Shown here in pieces: positions 54,339 through 63,195 of a DNA stretch of 64,000 nucleotides (position 1 is its first letter; each line of letters starts with the position of its first letter). The position numbers and the translations under genes were made by a program. Under the pieces are notes generated by a model. That model saw nothing but the letters and a program-made list of their open reading frames with translations. It ran no database searches and was not told the DNA's origin. The stretch is from Rhizobium oryzicola (GTDB lineage: Bacteria; Pseudomonadota; Alphaproteobacteria; Rhizobiales; Rhizobiaceae): contig NZ_JAUKWQ010000003.1 of NCBI RefSeq assembly GCF_030504645.1, forward strand, positions 558,001 to 622,000, read 5' to 3'.

Positions 54339-54848
54339 ATGGCAAGCGTACATGAAAAGTTGGAGCGAGTTCGCAAACCGAGAGTCCACATCAAGTATGA
54401 GGTGGAAACCGAAGGTGCGATGGTAGTCAAGGAGCTTCCTTTCGTTGTGGGAGTGCTGGGGGATTTTTCCGGCAATCCCACTCAGCCTCTCAAGCCTTTT
54501 GGGGAACGCAAGTTCGTCCAGATCGACCGCGATAACTTCGACGATGTCATGCGGCGCATGACGCCAGGCCTGCAGCTCTCCGTCGAGAACACCCTTCAGA
54601 ACGATGGAAGCATGATGAATGTTTCCCTGAAGTTCGAAAAAATGGAGGACTTCGAACCCGGCGCGATTGTGGAGCAGGTACCGGCTTTGAAAGCGCTGCT
54701 GGATGCGCGCAACGAGCTGCGGGATCTCATGAGCAAGGCCGATCGTTCCGAGGAACTGGAGCGCCTGCTGGAGGACATTCTTCAGAACAAGGGCGACCTG
54801 GCCAAGCTTGTTGCGCAGCTTGGCGAAAAGAAATCCGCCACGAACTGA
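54339..54848 (+). CDS. tssB: T6SS sheath small subunit TssB (ImpB)
   Basis: The 169-residue protein has [30 protein letters not shown] and the C-terminal helices that pack with TssC ([20 protein letters not shown]). It forms the contractile sheath with TssC. It lies 87 bp after tssA and 94 bp before tssC. Confidence 0.93.
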   Translation: MASVHEKLERVRKPRVHIKYEVETEGAMVVKELPFVVGVLGDFSGNPTQPLKPFGERKFVQIDRDNFDDVMRRMTPGLQLSVENTLQNDGSMMNVSLKFEKMEDFEPGAIVEQVPALKALLDARNELRDLMSKADRSEELERLLEDILQNKGDLAKLVAQLGEKKSATN

Positions 54849-54942
54849 CCACTGACAGCCGCCCGGATACCCTGACCCTATCAGGTGACCTGGAATTGAG
54901 AGCGCGAGACGATCGGCTCGCCGCCACTGGAAGGATCGAGAC

Positions 54943-56421
54943 ATGAGTGCTGATACACAGGTACAGCTTAAAGAGCTTGCGGGCATTGAGGAGGAAGATC
55001 TGCTGTCCAAGGTGGTTGCCGCCACTCGTCAGACAGAACCGGACCGCGCCCAAAATCTTCTGCGCACACTGACAGACCAGGCGCTGAAGGGCACGGTTTC
55101 CTACGACCGCAACCTGACCATCACCCTGAACAAGGCGATCGCCGAAATCGACAAGGCAATCTCCTCGCAGCTTGCGGCGATCATGCACACACCGGAGTTC
55201 GTCAAGCTAGAAGGCGCATGGCGCGGCCTGAACTATCTGGTCAAGAACACCGAGACGAGCGTCAACCTGAAGATCCGCGTCCTGAACGCATCCAAGCGGG
55301 ACATCTCCAGGGACCTCGCCAAGGCCGTGGAGTTCGATCAGTCCCGATTGTTCAAGTCGGTCTATGAAGACGAATTCGGCACACCCGGCGGTGAGCCGAT
55401 GGGTGCCCTTATCGGCGACTACGAGTTCGACAATTCGTTCGAGGACGTGCAACTGCTTCAGGGCGTTTCCATGATTGCCGCTGCGTCCTTCGCGCCGTTC
55501 ATTTCAGCTGCCAGCCCGCACATGTTCGGCTTCGAGAATTTCACTGAACTTGCAAAGCCGCGTGATCTCGAAAAGATCTTCGAAACGGTGGAATATGCGA
55601 AATGGCGGAGCTTCCGCGACAGCGATGACTCACGCTTTGTCACGCTTGCCATGCCCCGCGTTCTCTCTCGTATGCCGTATGGTCCTAAGACCATTCCGGT
55701 GGACCAGTTCAACTATGATGAGACTGGCGGATCGGAGACAGGTGAACTAACGCACGATTCCTATTGCTGGATGAACGCTGCCTACGTCCTTGGGACGCGA
55801 CTGACGGATGCATTCGCCAAGAGCGGCTGGTGCACAGCCATCCGCGGCGCTGAAAATGGCGGCAAGGTCGAGAACCTGCCGATGCACATCTTCTCCAGCG
55901 ACGATGGCGACCAGGATCTGAAATGCCCGACGGAAGTCGGCATCACCGATCGCCGCGACGCCGAACTCGGCAAGCTCGGCTTTTTGCCGCTCTGCCATTA
56001 TAAGAACACTGACTACGCGGTCTTCTTCGGTGCACAAACGGCACACAAACCGAAGATCTATGACCGCCCGGAAGCGACTGCCAATGCGGCCGTCTCGGCC
56101 CGCCTGCCTTACATGATGGCGACCTCTCGCTTTGCCCACTATCTCAAGGTGATGGGACGCGACAAGATCGGCTCCTTCATGGAAGCAAAAGATTGCGAAG
56201 CCTGGCTCAACCGCTGGATTTCCAACTATGTCAACGCCAATGACGAGGCAGGCGAAGAATCTCGAGCGAAGTATCCGCTTCGCGATGCGAAGGTGACCGT
56301 GCAGGAAATTCCGGGCAGGCCCGGCTCCTATAATGCCGTCGCCTGGATGCGCCCATGGCTGCAGATGGAAGAACTGACCACCTCGCTGCGAATGGTGGCG
56401 CGTATTCCTTCCAAGAACTGA
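54943..56421 (+). CDS. tssC: T6SS sheath large subunit TssC (TssC41-like)
   Basis: The 492-residue protein has the N-terminal TssB-interacting part (LLRTLTDQALKGTVSYDRNL), FVKLEGAWRGLNYLVKNTE, the GTPGGEPMGALIGDYEF core and the C-terminal PLRDAKVTVQEIPGRPGSYN. It makes the sheath with TssB. A shorter paralog follows. Confidence 0.93.
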   Translation: MSADTQVQLKELAGIEEEDLLSKVVAATRQTEPDRAQNLLRTLTDQALKGTVSYDRNLTITLNKAIAEIDKAISSQLAAIMHTPEFVKLEGAWRGLNYLVKNTETSVNLKIRVLNASKRDISRDLAKAVEFDQSRLFKSVYEDEFGTPGGEPMGALIGDYEFDNSFEDVQLLQGVSMIAAASFAPFISAASPHMFGFENFTELAKPRDLEKIFETVEYAKWRSFRDSDDSRFVTLAMPRVLSRMPYGPKTIPVDQFNYDETGGSETGELTHDSYCWMNAAYVLGTRLTDAFAKSGWCTAIRGAENGGKVENLPMHIFSSDDGDQDLKCPTEVGITDRRDAELGKLGFLPLCHYKNTDYAVFFGAQTAHKPKIYDRPEATANAAVSARLPYMMATSRFAHYLKVMGRDKIGSFMEAKDCEAWLNRWISNYVNANDEAGEESRAKYPLRDAKVTVQEIPGRPGSYNAVAWMRPWLQMEELTTSLRMVARIPSKN

Positions 56422-56427
56422 TGTCAC

Positions 56428-56456
56428 TGGAGGGGCGGCCTTAAACCGTCCCTCCA
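56428..56456 (+). other. Intercistronic hairpin between the two tssC genes
   Basis: An 11-bp stem (56428-56438 with 56446-56456, one G-T pair, 7-nt loop) starts 6 bp after the tssC stop. It is a candidate attenuator or RNA-stabilising element that would keep sheath subunits above downstream components. Confidence 0.45.
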
Positions 56457-56482
56457 CGGCCAATTGTTTCGCGAGCACAGCC

Positions 56483-57874
56483 ATGCTGGACAGTCCGACC
56501 GACGCACGGAGACTGGCAGATCGCCTGATCTGCCTGATCGACGAGGCACTGAACACACAGCTGAACGTTATCATTCACCACGCCGAATTCCAGGCGATGG
56601 AGGCGCGCTGGCGCGGTCTTGCCATGCTGGTGCGGCGGTCGTCTCACAGTCGCGATGTCAAGATTAAGCTGCTCAGCGTCGGATGGAGAGAACTCGCCCG
56701 CTCGCTGGAGCGCGCCGCCGATTTCGACCAGAGCCACCTGTTCGAACTGATCTACAGTCGCGAATTCGGCATGCCGGGAGGTGAACCCTTCGGCCTCCTG
56801 CTAGGGGATTTCAACTTCTCTCCCACCGAGCCGGAAGAGGCTGACGCCGTCAGCAGTCTCTCGCATATCTCCACGGTTGCGGCGGCAGCCTTTTGCCCCT
56901 TCATCGCGGGCGCTACTCCTTATTCTGTCGGGCTGCAGGATTTTTCCGAACTGAACCGCATCCAGGATTTCTCCTGGCTCTCGACAGATCCGCAGCGGCT
57001 GCGCTGGAACAGTCTGCGCGCCAGCGACGACGCGCGCTTCGTAGGCCTCGTCGCGCCGCGGGTGTTGATGCGTCAACCGATGAAGCCAAATGACCGCAAT
57101 CGCTGCGATCCATTTCCGTTCCGGGAACGCATTGCTGCCGATGGCAGCACCCTCCTTTGGGGCAATGGCGCCTTTGCATTTGCAGCCGTGATCATCCGCA
57201 ATTTCATCGAGACCGGCTGGTTTGCGGACATCAGGGGTGTGACGCAGGATGCTGCCGATGGCGGTCTGCTCTCCTATGACGAGCTTTCGCCGCTGGAACT
57301 TGGTATTGAAAGCGAAAACCTTGGCGCACAGCCACCGGTCGAGGTGCGTCTTTCCAGCTATCATGAGCAACTCCTGAGTGAACTGGGGATCATCCCGATC
57401 GGCGTGACCTACCTGACCGCCAATGCCATCTTCAATTCCAACCCGTCGCTGCACTCGCCCTCCCGCTACACCAACGACAGTGCACGGCAGAATGCGCGGC
57501 TGGCCGCGATGCTGCAATATGTTCTATGCGCCTCACGCTTCAGCCATTACCTCAAGGTCATCATGCGCGACGAGATCGGCAAGCTCACCGATGCGCAAAG
57601 CCTGGAGAGACGCCTGGATGGATGGCTGACCGGCTACACCCTCGGCAATGACGATGCGGACTTGTCACTGCGCACGCGTTATCCGCTTCGTTCGGCGGGC
57701 ATTTCCGTCTCCGAGCTGCCCGGCAAGCCTGGCAGTTTCGCCTGTACCGTCCGTTTGCAGCCGCATTTCCAGCTCGATGACATCTCGACGAGCTTCCACC
57801 TGATTGCCGAAACGAACCCCGAAGGCGTGTCCCGGTCGGCAGGCCCAGACAGACGCGAAAGGATCCCCGCATGA
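56483..57874 (+). CDS. Second TssC-family protein (TssC40-like, ImpD)
   Basis: The 463-residue paralog of TssC keeps the core (FQAMEARWRGLAMLVRRSSH; GMPGGEPFGLLLGDFNF; SRFSHYLKVIMRDEIGKL) and the end of the family (LRSAGISVSELPGKPGSFACT). It lacks about 50 N-terminal residues of its neighbour, the part that handshakes with TssB. In A. tumefaciens two such proteins occur at this position. The shorter one may be a baseplate or assembly adaptor rather than a sheath unit. It overlaps tagJ by 4 nt. Confidence 0.85.
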   Translation: MLDSPTDARRLADRLICLIDEALNTQLNVIIHHAEFQAMEARWRGLAMLVRRSSHSRDVKIKLLSVGWRELARSLERAADFDQSHLFELIYSREFGMPGGEPFGLLLGDFNFSPTEPEEADAVSSLSHISTVAAAAFCPFIAGATPYSVGLQDFSELNRIQDFSWLSTDPQRLRWNSLRASDDARFVGLVAPRVLMRQPMKPNDRNRCDPFPFRERIAADGSTLLWGNGAFAFAAVIIRNFIETGWFADIRGVTQDAADGGLLSYDELSPLELGIESENLGAQPPVEVRLSSYHEQLLSELGIIPIGVTYLTANAIFNSNPSLHSPSRYTNDSARQNARLAAMLQYVLCASRFSHYLKVIMRDEIGKLTDAQSLERRLDGWLTGYTLGNDDADLSLRTRYPLRSAGISVSELPGKPGSFACTVRLQPHFQLDDISTSFHLIAETNPEGVSRSAGPDRRERIPA

Positions 57875-58710
57875 CCCTGTTCGAAGACATTTCCAGCCTG
57901 CTGCGCAAGAGCCATCTTCACGAGGCGAGCGAACTTGCCAAGGCAAAACTGAAAAGCAATCCGTCCGACGTGGACGCGCGTCATCTCTATATCGACCTCC
58001 TCATTCTGGCGGGAGACTACGAGCGGGCCGACAATCAGTGCGGCATTGCGGCGACACTGGAACCGCAGGCGGTGATGGGTTTCGCGCATTTGCGCAATCA
58101 ATTGCGGGGCATGGCGGCGCGTGCCGCATGGTTTGAGCATGGCGCTGCTCCGGACTTTCCGGAGGGACCGACAGATCTGGACAAACTGGCACTGAAGCTC
58201 GGCGTCTCCCATCGCGAGGGAGATCGCGATGCCACCGTTGGCGCGCTGGCGGCGCTGGAGGCAGAGCGCGGGCCGCAAGCAATGCGGTGGAAGGGCCATG
58301 ATATCGCGGATCTTCGCGATCTCGATGACCGCACGCCGCACGCGCTGGAAGTGGTGATGTCGGGAGGTGCCTATCTTTGGATCGATTTTTCCCGCATCGC
58401 CGCGTTGTCGATCGATCCCATCAGCCGCCCGCGCGATCTCGCTTTCCGTCCTGCGCAATTGACGCTGGTGGACGGGGCAGTCGCACCTGTTTTGCTGCCC
58501 GCCATCTACTACGGCACGGATCCGCAGAGTGAAAACCTACGACTGGGCCAGGCGACGGACTGGGTCGAGGAACCGACCGGCATCACGACCGGGCGCGGAC
58601 AGCGCTGCTTTCTCGCCGGCGACGACCTGGTGTCGTTGGATGAAATCCAGCAGCTGCAGGGTGTGTCGCCGCAAGCGCAGGCCATTGCTTTGAGGCGCGC
58701 CCATGGCTGA
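57871..58710 (+). CDS. tagJ: T6SS accessory protein TagJ (ImpE)
   Basis: The 279-residue ImpE family protein opens with TPR-like helices (LFEDISSLLRKSHLHEASEL) and has the C-terminal ImpE domain (ALEVVMSGGAYLWIDFSRIAAL; PAIYYGTDPQSENLRLGQATDW). In other systems TagJ bridges sheath and ClpV. It overlaps tssC' and tssE, so translation is coupled. Confidence 0.88.
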   Translation: MTLFEDISSLLRKSHLHEASELAKAKLKSNPSDVDARHLYIDLLILAGDYERADNQCGIAATLEPQAVMGFAHLRNQLRGMAARAAWFEHGAAPDFPEGPTDLDKLALKLGVSHREGDRDATVGALAALEAERGPQAMRWKGHDIADLRDLDDRTPHALEVVMSGGAYLWIDFSRIAALSIDPISRPRDLAFRPAQLTLVDGAVAPVLLPAIYYGTDPQSENLRLGQATDWVEEPTGITTGRGQRCFLAGDDLVSLDEIQQLQGVSPQAQAIALRRAHG

Positions 58711-59212
58711 TCCGCTTGACAGTTACCGTCCTCGCGAAAGACAGCTGGCCCGCTCGGTTCTCGACAGGCTTCTGGATGACGCGCCCTACAGCCCGGCGGA
58801 CCCGCCGGTGAGCTATGTCACGCAGGTGCGGGAAATGCGCGAAGCCATCCGCCGCGACTTGGAAATGCTGCTCAACACGCGGCGCTGCATCCGATCCCCG
58901 GCATCGGAACTGCGCGAACTTCAGGACTCCTTGCAGACCTACGGTGTCGATGCGGGCGTATCCGTCAATCTGATGACTGACGAGGCCAAGCTTTCGCTTG
59001 CCCGCTCCATCGAACGCAGCATCAGCCGCTTCGAAACCCGGCTCTCCAATGTACAGGTGACGATCCTGAAAAGTCGGAGTGTGACGGAGCGAGCACTCCG
59101 AATGCGCATAGAAGCGACCTTCCGTCTGCACGATGGCATGCCGCCAATCAGCTTCGAGTCGACCATCGACCCATCGACGCAGCGGTTCCATGTGGAGGGC
59201 GGTGATGGCTGA
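58703..59212 (+). CDS. tssE: T6SS baseplate protein TssE (ImpF)
   Basis: The 169-residue gp25-like protein has RERQLARSVLDRLLDD at the N-terminus and a conserved central segment (REAIRRDLEMLLNTRRC). It nucleates the sheath at the baseplate. Its start overlaps tagJ by 8 nt (ATGGCTGA) and its stop overlaps tssF in the same way. Confidence 0.9.
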   Translation: MADPLDSYRPRERQLARSVLDRLLDDAPYSPADPPVSYVTQVREMREAIRRDLEMLLNTRRCIRSPASELRELQDSLQTYGVDAGVSVNLMTDEAKLSLARSIERSISRFETRLSNVQVTILKSRSVTERALRMRIEATFRLHDGMPPISFESTIDPSTQRFHVEGGDG

Positions 59213-60986
59213 AGGTTTTCTGGCGCGCTATAACGAGGAGCTGGCGGCGCTCAGGCAGCGGGCCAGCCGTTTTGCCGAGAGCTTTCCCAAGATCGCCGGG
59301 CGCCTGCGCATGACTGGCGAAGTGGTGGACGATCCACATGTGGAACGTCTCATTCAGAGCTTTGCCTATTCGGCCGCCCGCGTGCGCCAGAAGCTGGATG
59401 ACGAGTTTCCCGAGCTGACCGACAGCATGCTGGAGACGCTCTATCCGCATTACCTGGCGCCCCTCCCCTCCATGTCTGTTGTCCAGTTTGAGCCGTCAAA
59501 GACGCTTGCCGGCGAACAGCGCATTCCACGGCACACGGAAATCCTCACCGAAGCGATCGGTGGAGAAAGCTGCCGTTTCCGCACCACTCAGGACGTCAAT
59601 ATTGCCCCGGTCGAACTGGCGGAGGCGAAACTGATGGGACAGCCGATCGATGCGCCGGCTAGCCCCTTTGGTGGTGTGACGGGTTGCCTGAGGCTTTCTG
59701 TGCGCAGCCTTGATCCGCGTCGCTCGCTTTCCAGCATCGGCCTTTCCGGCTTGACCTTCCACATTACCGCGCCCTGGCAGCAGGCGATCTCCATCCATGA
59801 ACTTCTGTGCAATCACACGGTCGGGATCGCTCTCGCCCGCCATTCCGGAGATACCGCTCCGCTATACCTCCGACCCTCGCAATTAAGACCGCTCGGCTTT
59901 GATGCCTCGCAATCCATGCTGCCTTACCCGGCACCCAGTTTCGAAGGATACCGGCTGCTGACCGAGTTCTTCGCGCTTCCGCAGAAATACCTCTTCTTCC
60001 AAATCGACGGACTGCAAAACTGGCGGGAAGACGTGCTGGAGATCTTTGTCTATCTGGAGCAGGCGAACCCGAAGCTGGAGCGAACGGTTTCGAAGCAGGA
60101 CTTTGCCCTGCATGCCACGCCGGTGGTCAACCTGTTTCGCCGGTCCTGCGAACCTGTCGCCATCGATGGCGCTCGCACGGAATACCGGCTGGTGGCGGAC
60201 GCCCGGCGCCAAAAGACCCGGGAAATCTACGGCGTCGAACGGGTCGTGCTGACCGATGCGCGCGGCCAGCAGGAAACGAGCCGCCCGTTTTTCGGCCAGT
60301 CGCATCGCACGGAGGCGACTACCACCTTCTGGCAGACCTATCGCCGCTTCGAGGAAGAGGATGGTACGAGCGACACGGACATCGCCTTTATCGACCGGCA
60401 TCGCCGCTATGCCAGCCCGGTCGGTACGGTCGCCAGCATCGAGGCGCTTTGCCTCAACCGGGAGCTCCCGGAACAATTGCCCTTCGGCGGCGGACACCCC
60501 CATCTTCAGCTAGCATCCGGCCACGAGGCGGTTGGAGCTGCGAAAGCGCTCATCCCGCCGACATCGTCGGTCCGCATGAACGACCAGCAAGGCCGAAGCT
60601 GGCGTCTGATCTCGCATCTGCTGCTCAACCACCTTTCGCTGACCGATGGAAACGGCGGCGCGCTGAAGGACATTCTCTCGCTCTACGCCTTCCGTGACAG
60701 TCCGGAGACACGCCAGTTTGCAGAAGCGATCATTAGCGTCGATGCGCAGCCTTCGCTCGCCCGCATGCCGCAAGGAAGCATGGTGCCGGGAACAGATATC
60801 ACCATCACTTTCGATCCGAACGTGATCGACGATGCAGCTGCCTATCTGTTCGCGAGCGTGCTGGATCGCTTCCTGGGCCTCTATACCTCGATCAACAGTT
60901 TTACGCGCCTAACCGCGCGGATGCGGGGGAAGAACGAACCCATTGCCCGGTGGCCCGCACGGGCTGCCGAACGGCCGTTGCTGTAG
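59205..60986 (+). CDS. tssF: T6SS baseplate protein TssF (ImpG)
   Basis: The 593-residue protein has the ImpG family start (FLARYNEELAALRQRASRFAESFPKIAGRL), DPHVERLIQSFAYSAARVRQKLDDEFPEL and MLETLYPHYLAPLPS. ATG at 59205 is the conserved start; a frame open to 59133 only reflects overlap with tssE. It forms the wedge complex with TssG. Confidence 0.93.
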   Translation: MAEGFLARYNEELAALRQRASRFAESFPKIAGRLRMTGEVVDDPHVERLIQSFAYSAARVRQKLDDEFPELTDSMLETLYPHYLAPLPSMSVVQFEPSKTLAGEQRIPRHTEILTEAIGGESCRFRTTQDVNIAPVELAEAKLMGQPIDAPASPFGGVTGCLRLSVRSLDPRRSLSSIGLSGLTFHITAPWQQAISIHELLCNHTVGIALARHSGDTAPLYLRPSQLRPLGFDASQSMLPYPAPSFEGYRLLTEFFALPQKYLFFQIDGLQNWREDVLEIFVYLEQANPKLERTVSKQDFALHATPVVNLFRRSCEPVAIDGARTEYRLVADARRQKTREIYGVERVVLTDARGQQETSRPFFGQSHRTEATTTFWQTYRRFEEEDGTSDTDIAFIDRHRRYASPVGTVASIEALCLNRELPEQLPFGGGHPHLQLASGHEAVGAAKALIPPTSSVRMNDQQGRSWRLISHLLLNHLSLTDGNGGALKDILSLYAFRDSPETRQFAEAIISVDAQPSLARMPQGSMVPGTDITITFDPNVIDDAAAYLFASVLDRFLGLYTSINSFTRLTARMRGKNEPIARWPARAAERPLL

Positions 60987-60992
60987 GAGGAG

Positions 60993-62021
60993 ATGCAATT
61001 GGATCTTCGCTCCTCACATCAACAATCCGACGCGCTACTCGATCTTCTCGAAAGCGATCCGGGCCGTTTCGAGCCGACGACAGCGCTGCGCATCGCGCAG
61101 TCTGCAGACCCTTCAACGCTCGACATCGTCGCCCCCATCGGCGTCGCACCAGTCGCGGTTGCTGTCAGCGGCTATATCAGATCCGGCAAGCGCGCCAAAA
61201 TACGCAGCCTGTTCGCCAACCTCACGGGTCCGGTAGGGTCGCTTCCACAATCTTACAATGAACTGATCATGCGCGAGGAGCGGCAGCGCTCGCGCTCGCT
61301 TGCGGCGTTCTTCGATGTTTTCAATGGCAGGATCAGCGAGCTGTTTGCAGACGCCACCGAGAAATATCGCCTGGCCCGGTGGCTGCGTTGGCAAGGCAGC
61401 CACCGAGACAACGGGTTCCTGCGCGCATTGTTTTCGCTTGGGGGCCTCGGAACGCGACGGCTGGTGGACCGGGCGGGCATCACACCGGATCTGACCTTGC
61501 GATTTTCCGGCTATTTTTCCAGCCGGAACCGCCACGCCAGCGGCCTTCGCGCCATGCTTCAGGAGGTCACCGGAGCACCGGTCGAGATCCAGCAATTTCG
61601 TCCGAGGTGGCTCAGCATGCCCGCGGCAGAGAAAAGTCGGATCGGGCAGCCGCGGGGACTTCAGCTGGGTGTCAACGCCACTGCCGGCGACAAGTTGAAG
61701 GATCTGACGGGAAGCTTCCGGATCGTGATCGGACCGGTTGCCTACGGCGACTACATGCGGCTTTCCCCCGATAGCGCTTCGATGAAGGAAATCACCGCGC
61801 TGACCCGGCTTTATGTGGGCGCAGCACTGGACTTCGATATCCAGGTCATCCTTCGCAAGGAAGATATTCCCGTTTGCCAGCTGGGCAGGGCCGGCGACCC
61901 GCCGAGGCTTGGTTGGAACAGTTGGGCGCGGACGGCACCGGCCGCAGCCGATAGCGGTGATGCGGTGATTCAGGCAGCGACCGTGGAGCGGCAAGACCGG
62001 GAGGTGACGCATGCGTCTTGA
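60993..62021 (+). CDS. tssG: T6SS baseplate protein TssG (ImpH)
   Basis: The 342-residue ImpH family protein has LRIAQSADPSTLDIVAPIGV, LTGPVGSLPQSYNELIMREE and RSLAAFFDVFNGRISELFAD. It joins TssF in the baseplate wedge. It begins 6 bp after tssF and overlaps the FHA gene by 11 nt. Confidence 0.92.
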   Translation: MQLDLRSSHQQSDALLDLLESDPGRFEPTTALRIAQSADPSTLDIVAPIGVAPVAVAVSGYIRSGKRAKIRSLFANLTGPVGSLPQSYNELIMREERQRSRSLAAFFDVFNGRISELFADATEKYRLARWLRWQGSHRDNGFLRALFSLGGLGTRRLVDRAGITPDLTLRFSGYFSSRNRHASGLRAMLQEVTGAPVEIQQFRPRWLSMPAAEKSRIGQPRGLQLGVNATAGDKLKDLTGSFRIVIGPVAYGDYMRLSPDSASMKEITALTRLYVGAALDFDIQVILRKEDIPVCQLGRAGDPPRLGWNSWARTAPAAADSGDAVIQAATVERQDREVTHAS

Positions 62022-63195
62022 ACTGTTGCCTTCCGCAGGCAGTTCACTGTCGCGGCCGCCTGCTACCCGATGGATGCTGGAGCGTGGCCGCCGGACAATC
62101 GGTCGTGCCGACGATTGCGACTGGCGGCTGCCGCAGGACCAGCGGTCGATCTCCAAGCTTCACTGCATCATCGAGCGCAAGGGCAATGCCTTTATTCTGG
62201 AAGACCGAAGCTCGAACGGTTCGCTCGTGGATGGCAAGCTGCTGCGGGATGGCGCGACCGTCACGCTGCGCAACGACAGTCAGGTGCAACTGGGCAGCCT
62301 GAGCTTCGACGTGAGAATCAGTGGCGCTGCGGCCTTCGAGGAGCCCGATGCCGACGACAGCCTTGCCATCAGCAATGAGACGCTCACCATATCCTCAATC
62401 CTGGCCGATATCGTTCCTGCGGGCCATGTCGCGACAGGCGTTGCCGGACCGCGTGAAGCGGATGATCCGCTCGCCTTCAGCGTCAAATCGAGGACGAGCC
62501 CCCTGTCGTCGCGTAACGTCCAGATCGGCTGGAACGGACCACCGACACCAGAAACCATCAGCAAGGTCATTCCGGATGACTGGTACGGCGAAGCCGATAT
62601 CCAGCTTGCCCATAGTCTTGAACACAGTACGGCCACCCGCGTTTCCGTGCATGTCGGTTCCGCCACCAGAACAGAGGCCCCAAACCTCTCCCCGAAGGAC
62701 GCTCCTCTGCCTTTCGAGGAAGACATCGCACCGGACGCAAGCATAGGCGGCTTATCCAGAGAGACGGAGCGGCTGCTTCACCAGCTGGAGCTTGCCCTGG
62801 AACAGGGCGCTGAACTGTTGGGCGTGAAGCTCAATTCGACGGGAGACGATCCGTTTTCTCAGCGAGCCGGCGCGCAGTCCCCCACCGACCGTGTCGCGTC
62901 TCTTCTCTCGAAGCAGCGCCAGATGAATGCGGCGCTGGAGGGACTCATTCACAACAGCGCCAGGACATTCGATCCGACGATAATTGAGGCGCGCGTTGAC
63001 GCCGCCCAGAAGAAGCACATCGCCTGGCTGCGCGAAGCGGCCTACTGGCGGGCCTATCGCGCCCAGTTCGACCAAAACGGACGAAGGCTATCGGTCGCCA
63101 ATCTCTTGGTGAGTGGTAGCAGCAGCAAGCGGACGGATGCGACAGGGCCAAGAGCAGATGACCTTGAAGAAGGAAACAAGCTGAATGAGGTATGA
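62011..63195 (+). CDS. fha: FHA-domain T6SS regulator (Fha/TagH, ImpI)
   Basis: The 394-residue protein has an N-terminal FHA phosphothreonine-binding domain (RRTIGRADDCDWRLPQ, SISKLHCIIERKGNAF, DRSSNGSLVDGK) and a long, partly disordered middle and a C-terminal TagH-like helical region (SARTFDPTIIEARVDAAQKK; LREAAYWRAYRAQFD). In A. tumefaciens Fha binds phosphorylated TssL to activate secretion. Kinase PpkA and phosphatase genes should follow outside the window. Confidence 0.88.
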   Translation: MRLELLPSAGSSLSRPPATRWMLERGRRTIGRADDCDWRLPQDQRSISKLHCIIERKGNAFILEDRSSNGSLVDGKLLRDGATVTLRNDSQVQLGSLSFDVRISGAAAFEEPDADDSLAISNETLTISSILADIVPAGHVATGVAGPREADDPLAFSVKSRTSPLSSRNVQIGWNGPPTPETISKVIPDDWYGEADIQLAHSLEHSTATRVSVHVGSATRTEAPNLSPKDAPLPFEEDIAPDASIGGLSRETERLLHQLELALEQGAELLGVKLNSTGDDPFSQRAGAQSPTDRVASLLSKQRQMNAALEGLIHNSARTFDPTIIEARVDAAQKKHIAWLREAAYWRAYRAQFDQNGRRLSVANLLVSGSSSKRTDATGPRADDLEEGNKLNEV

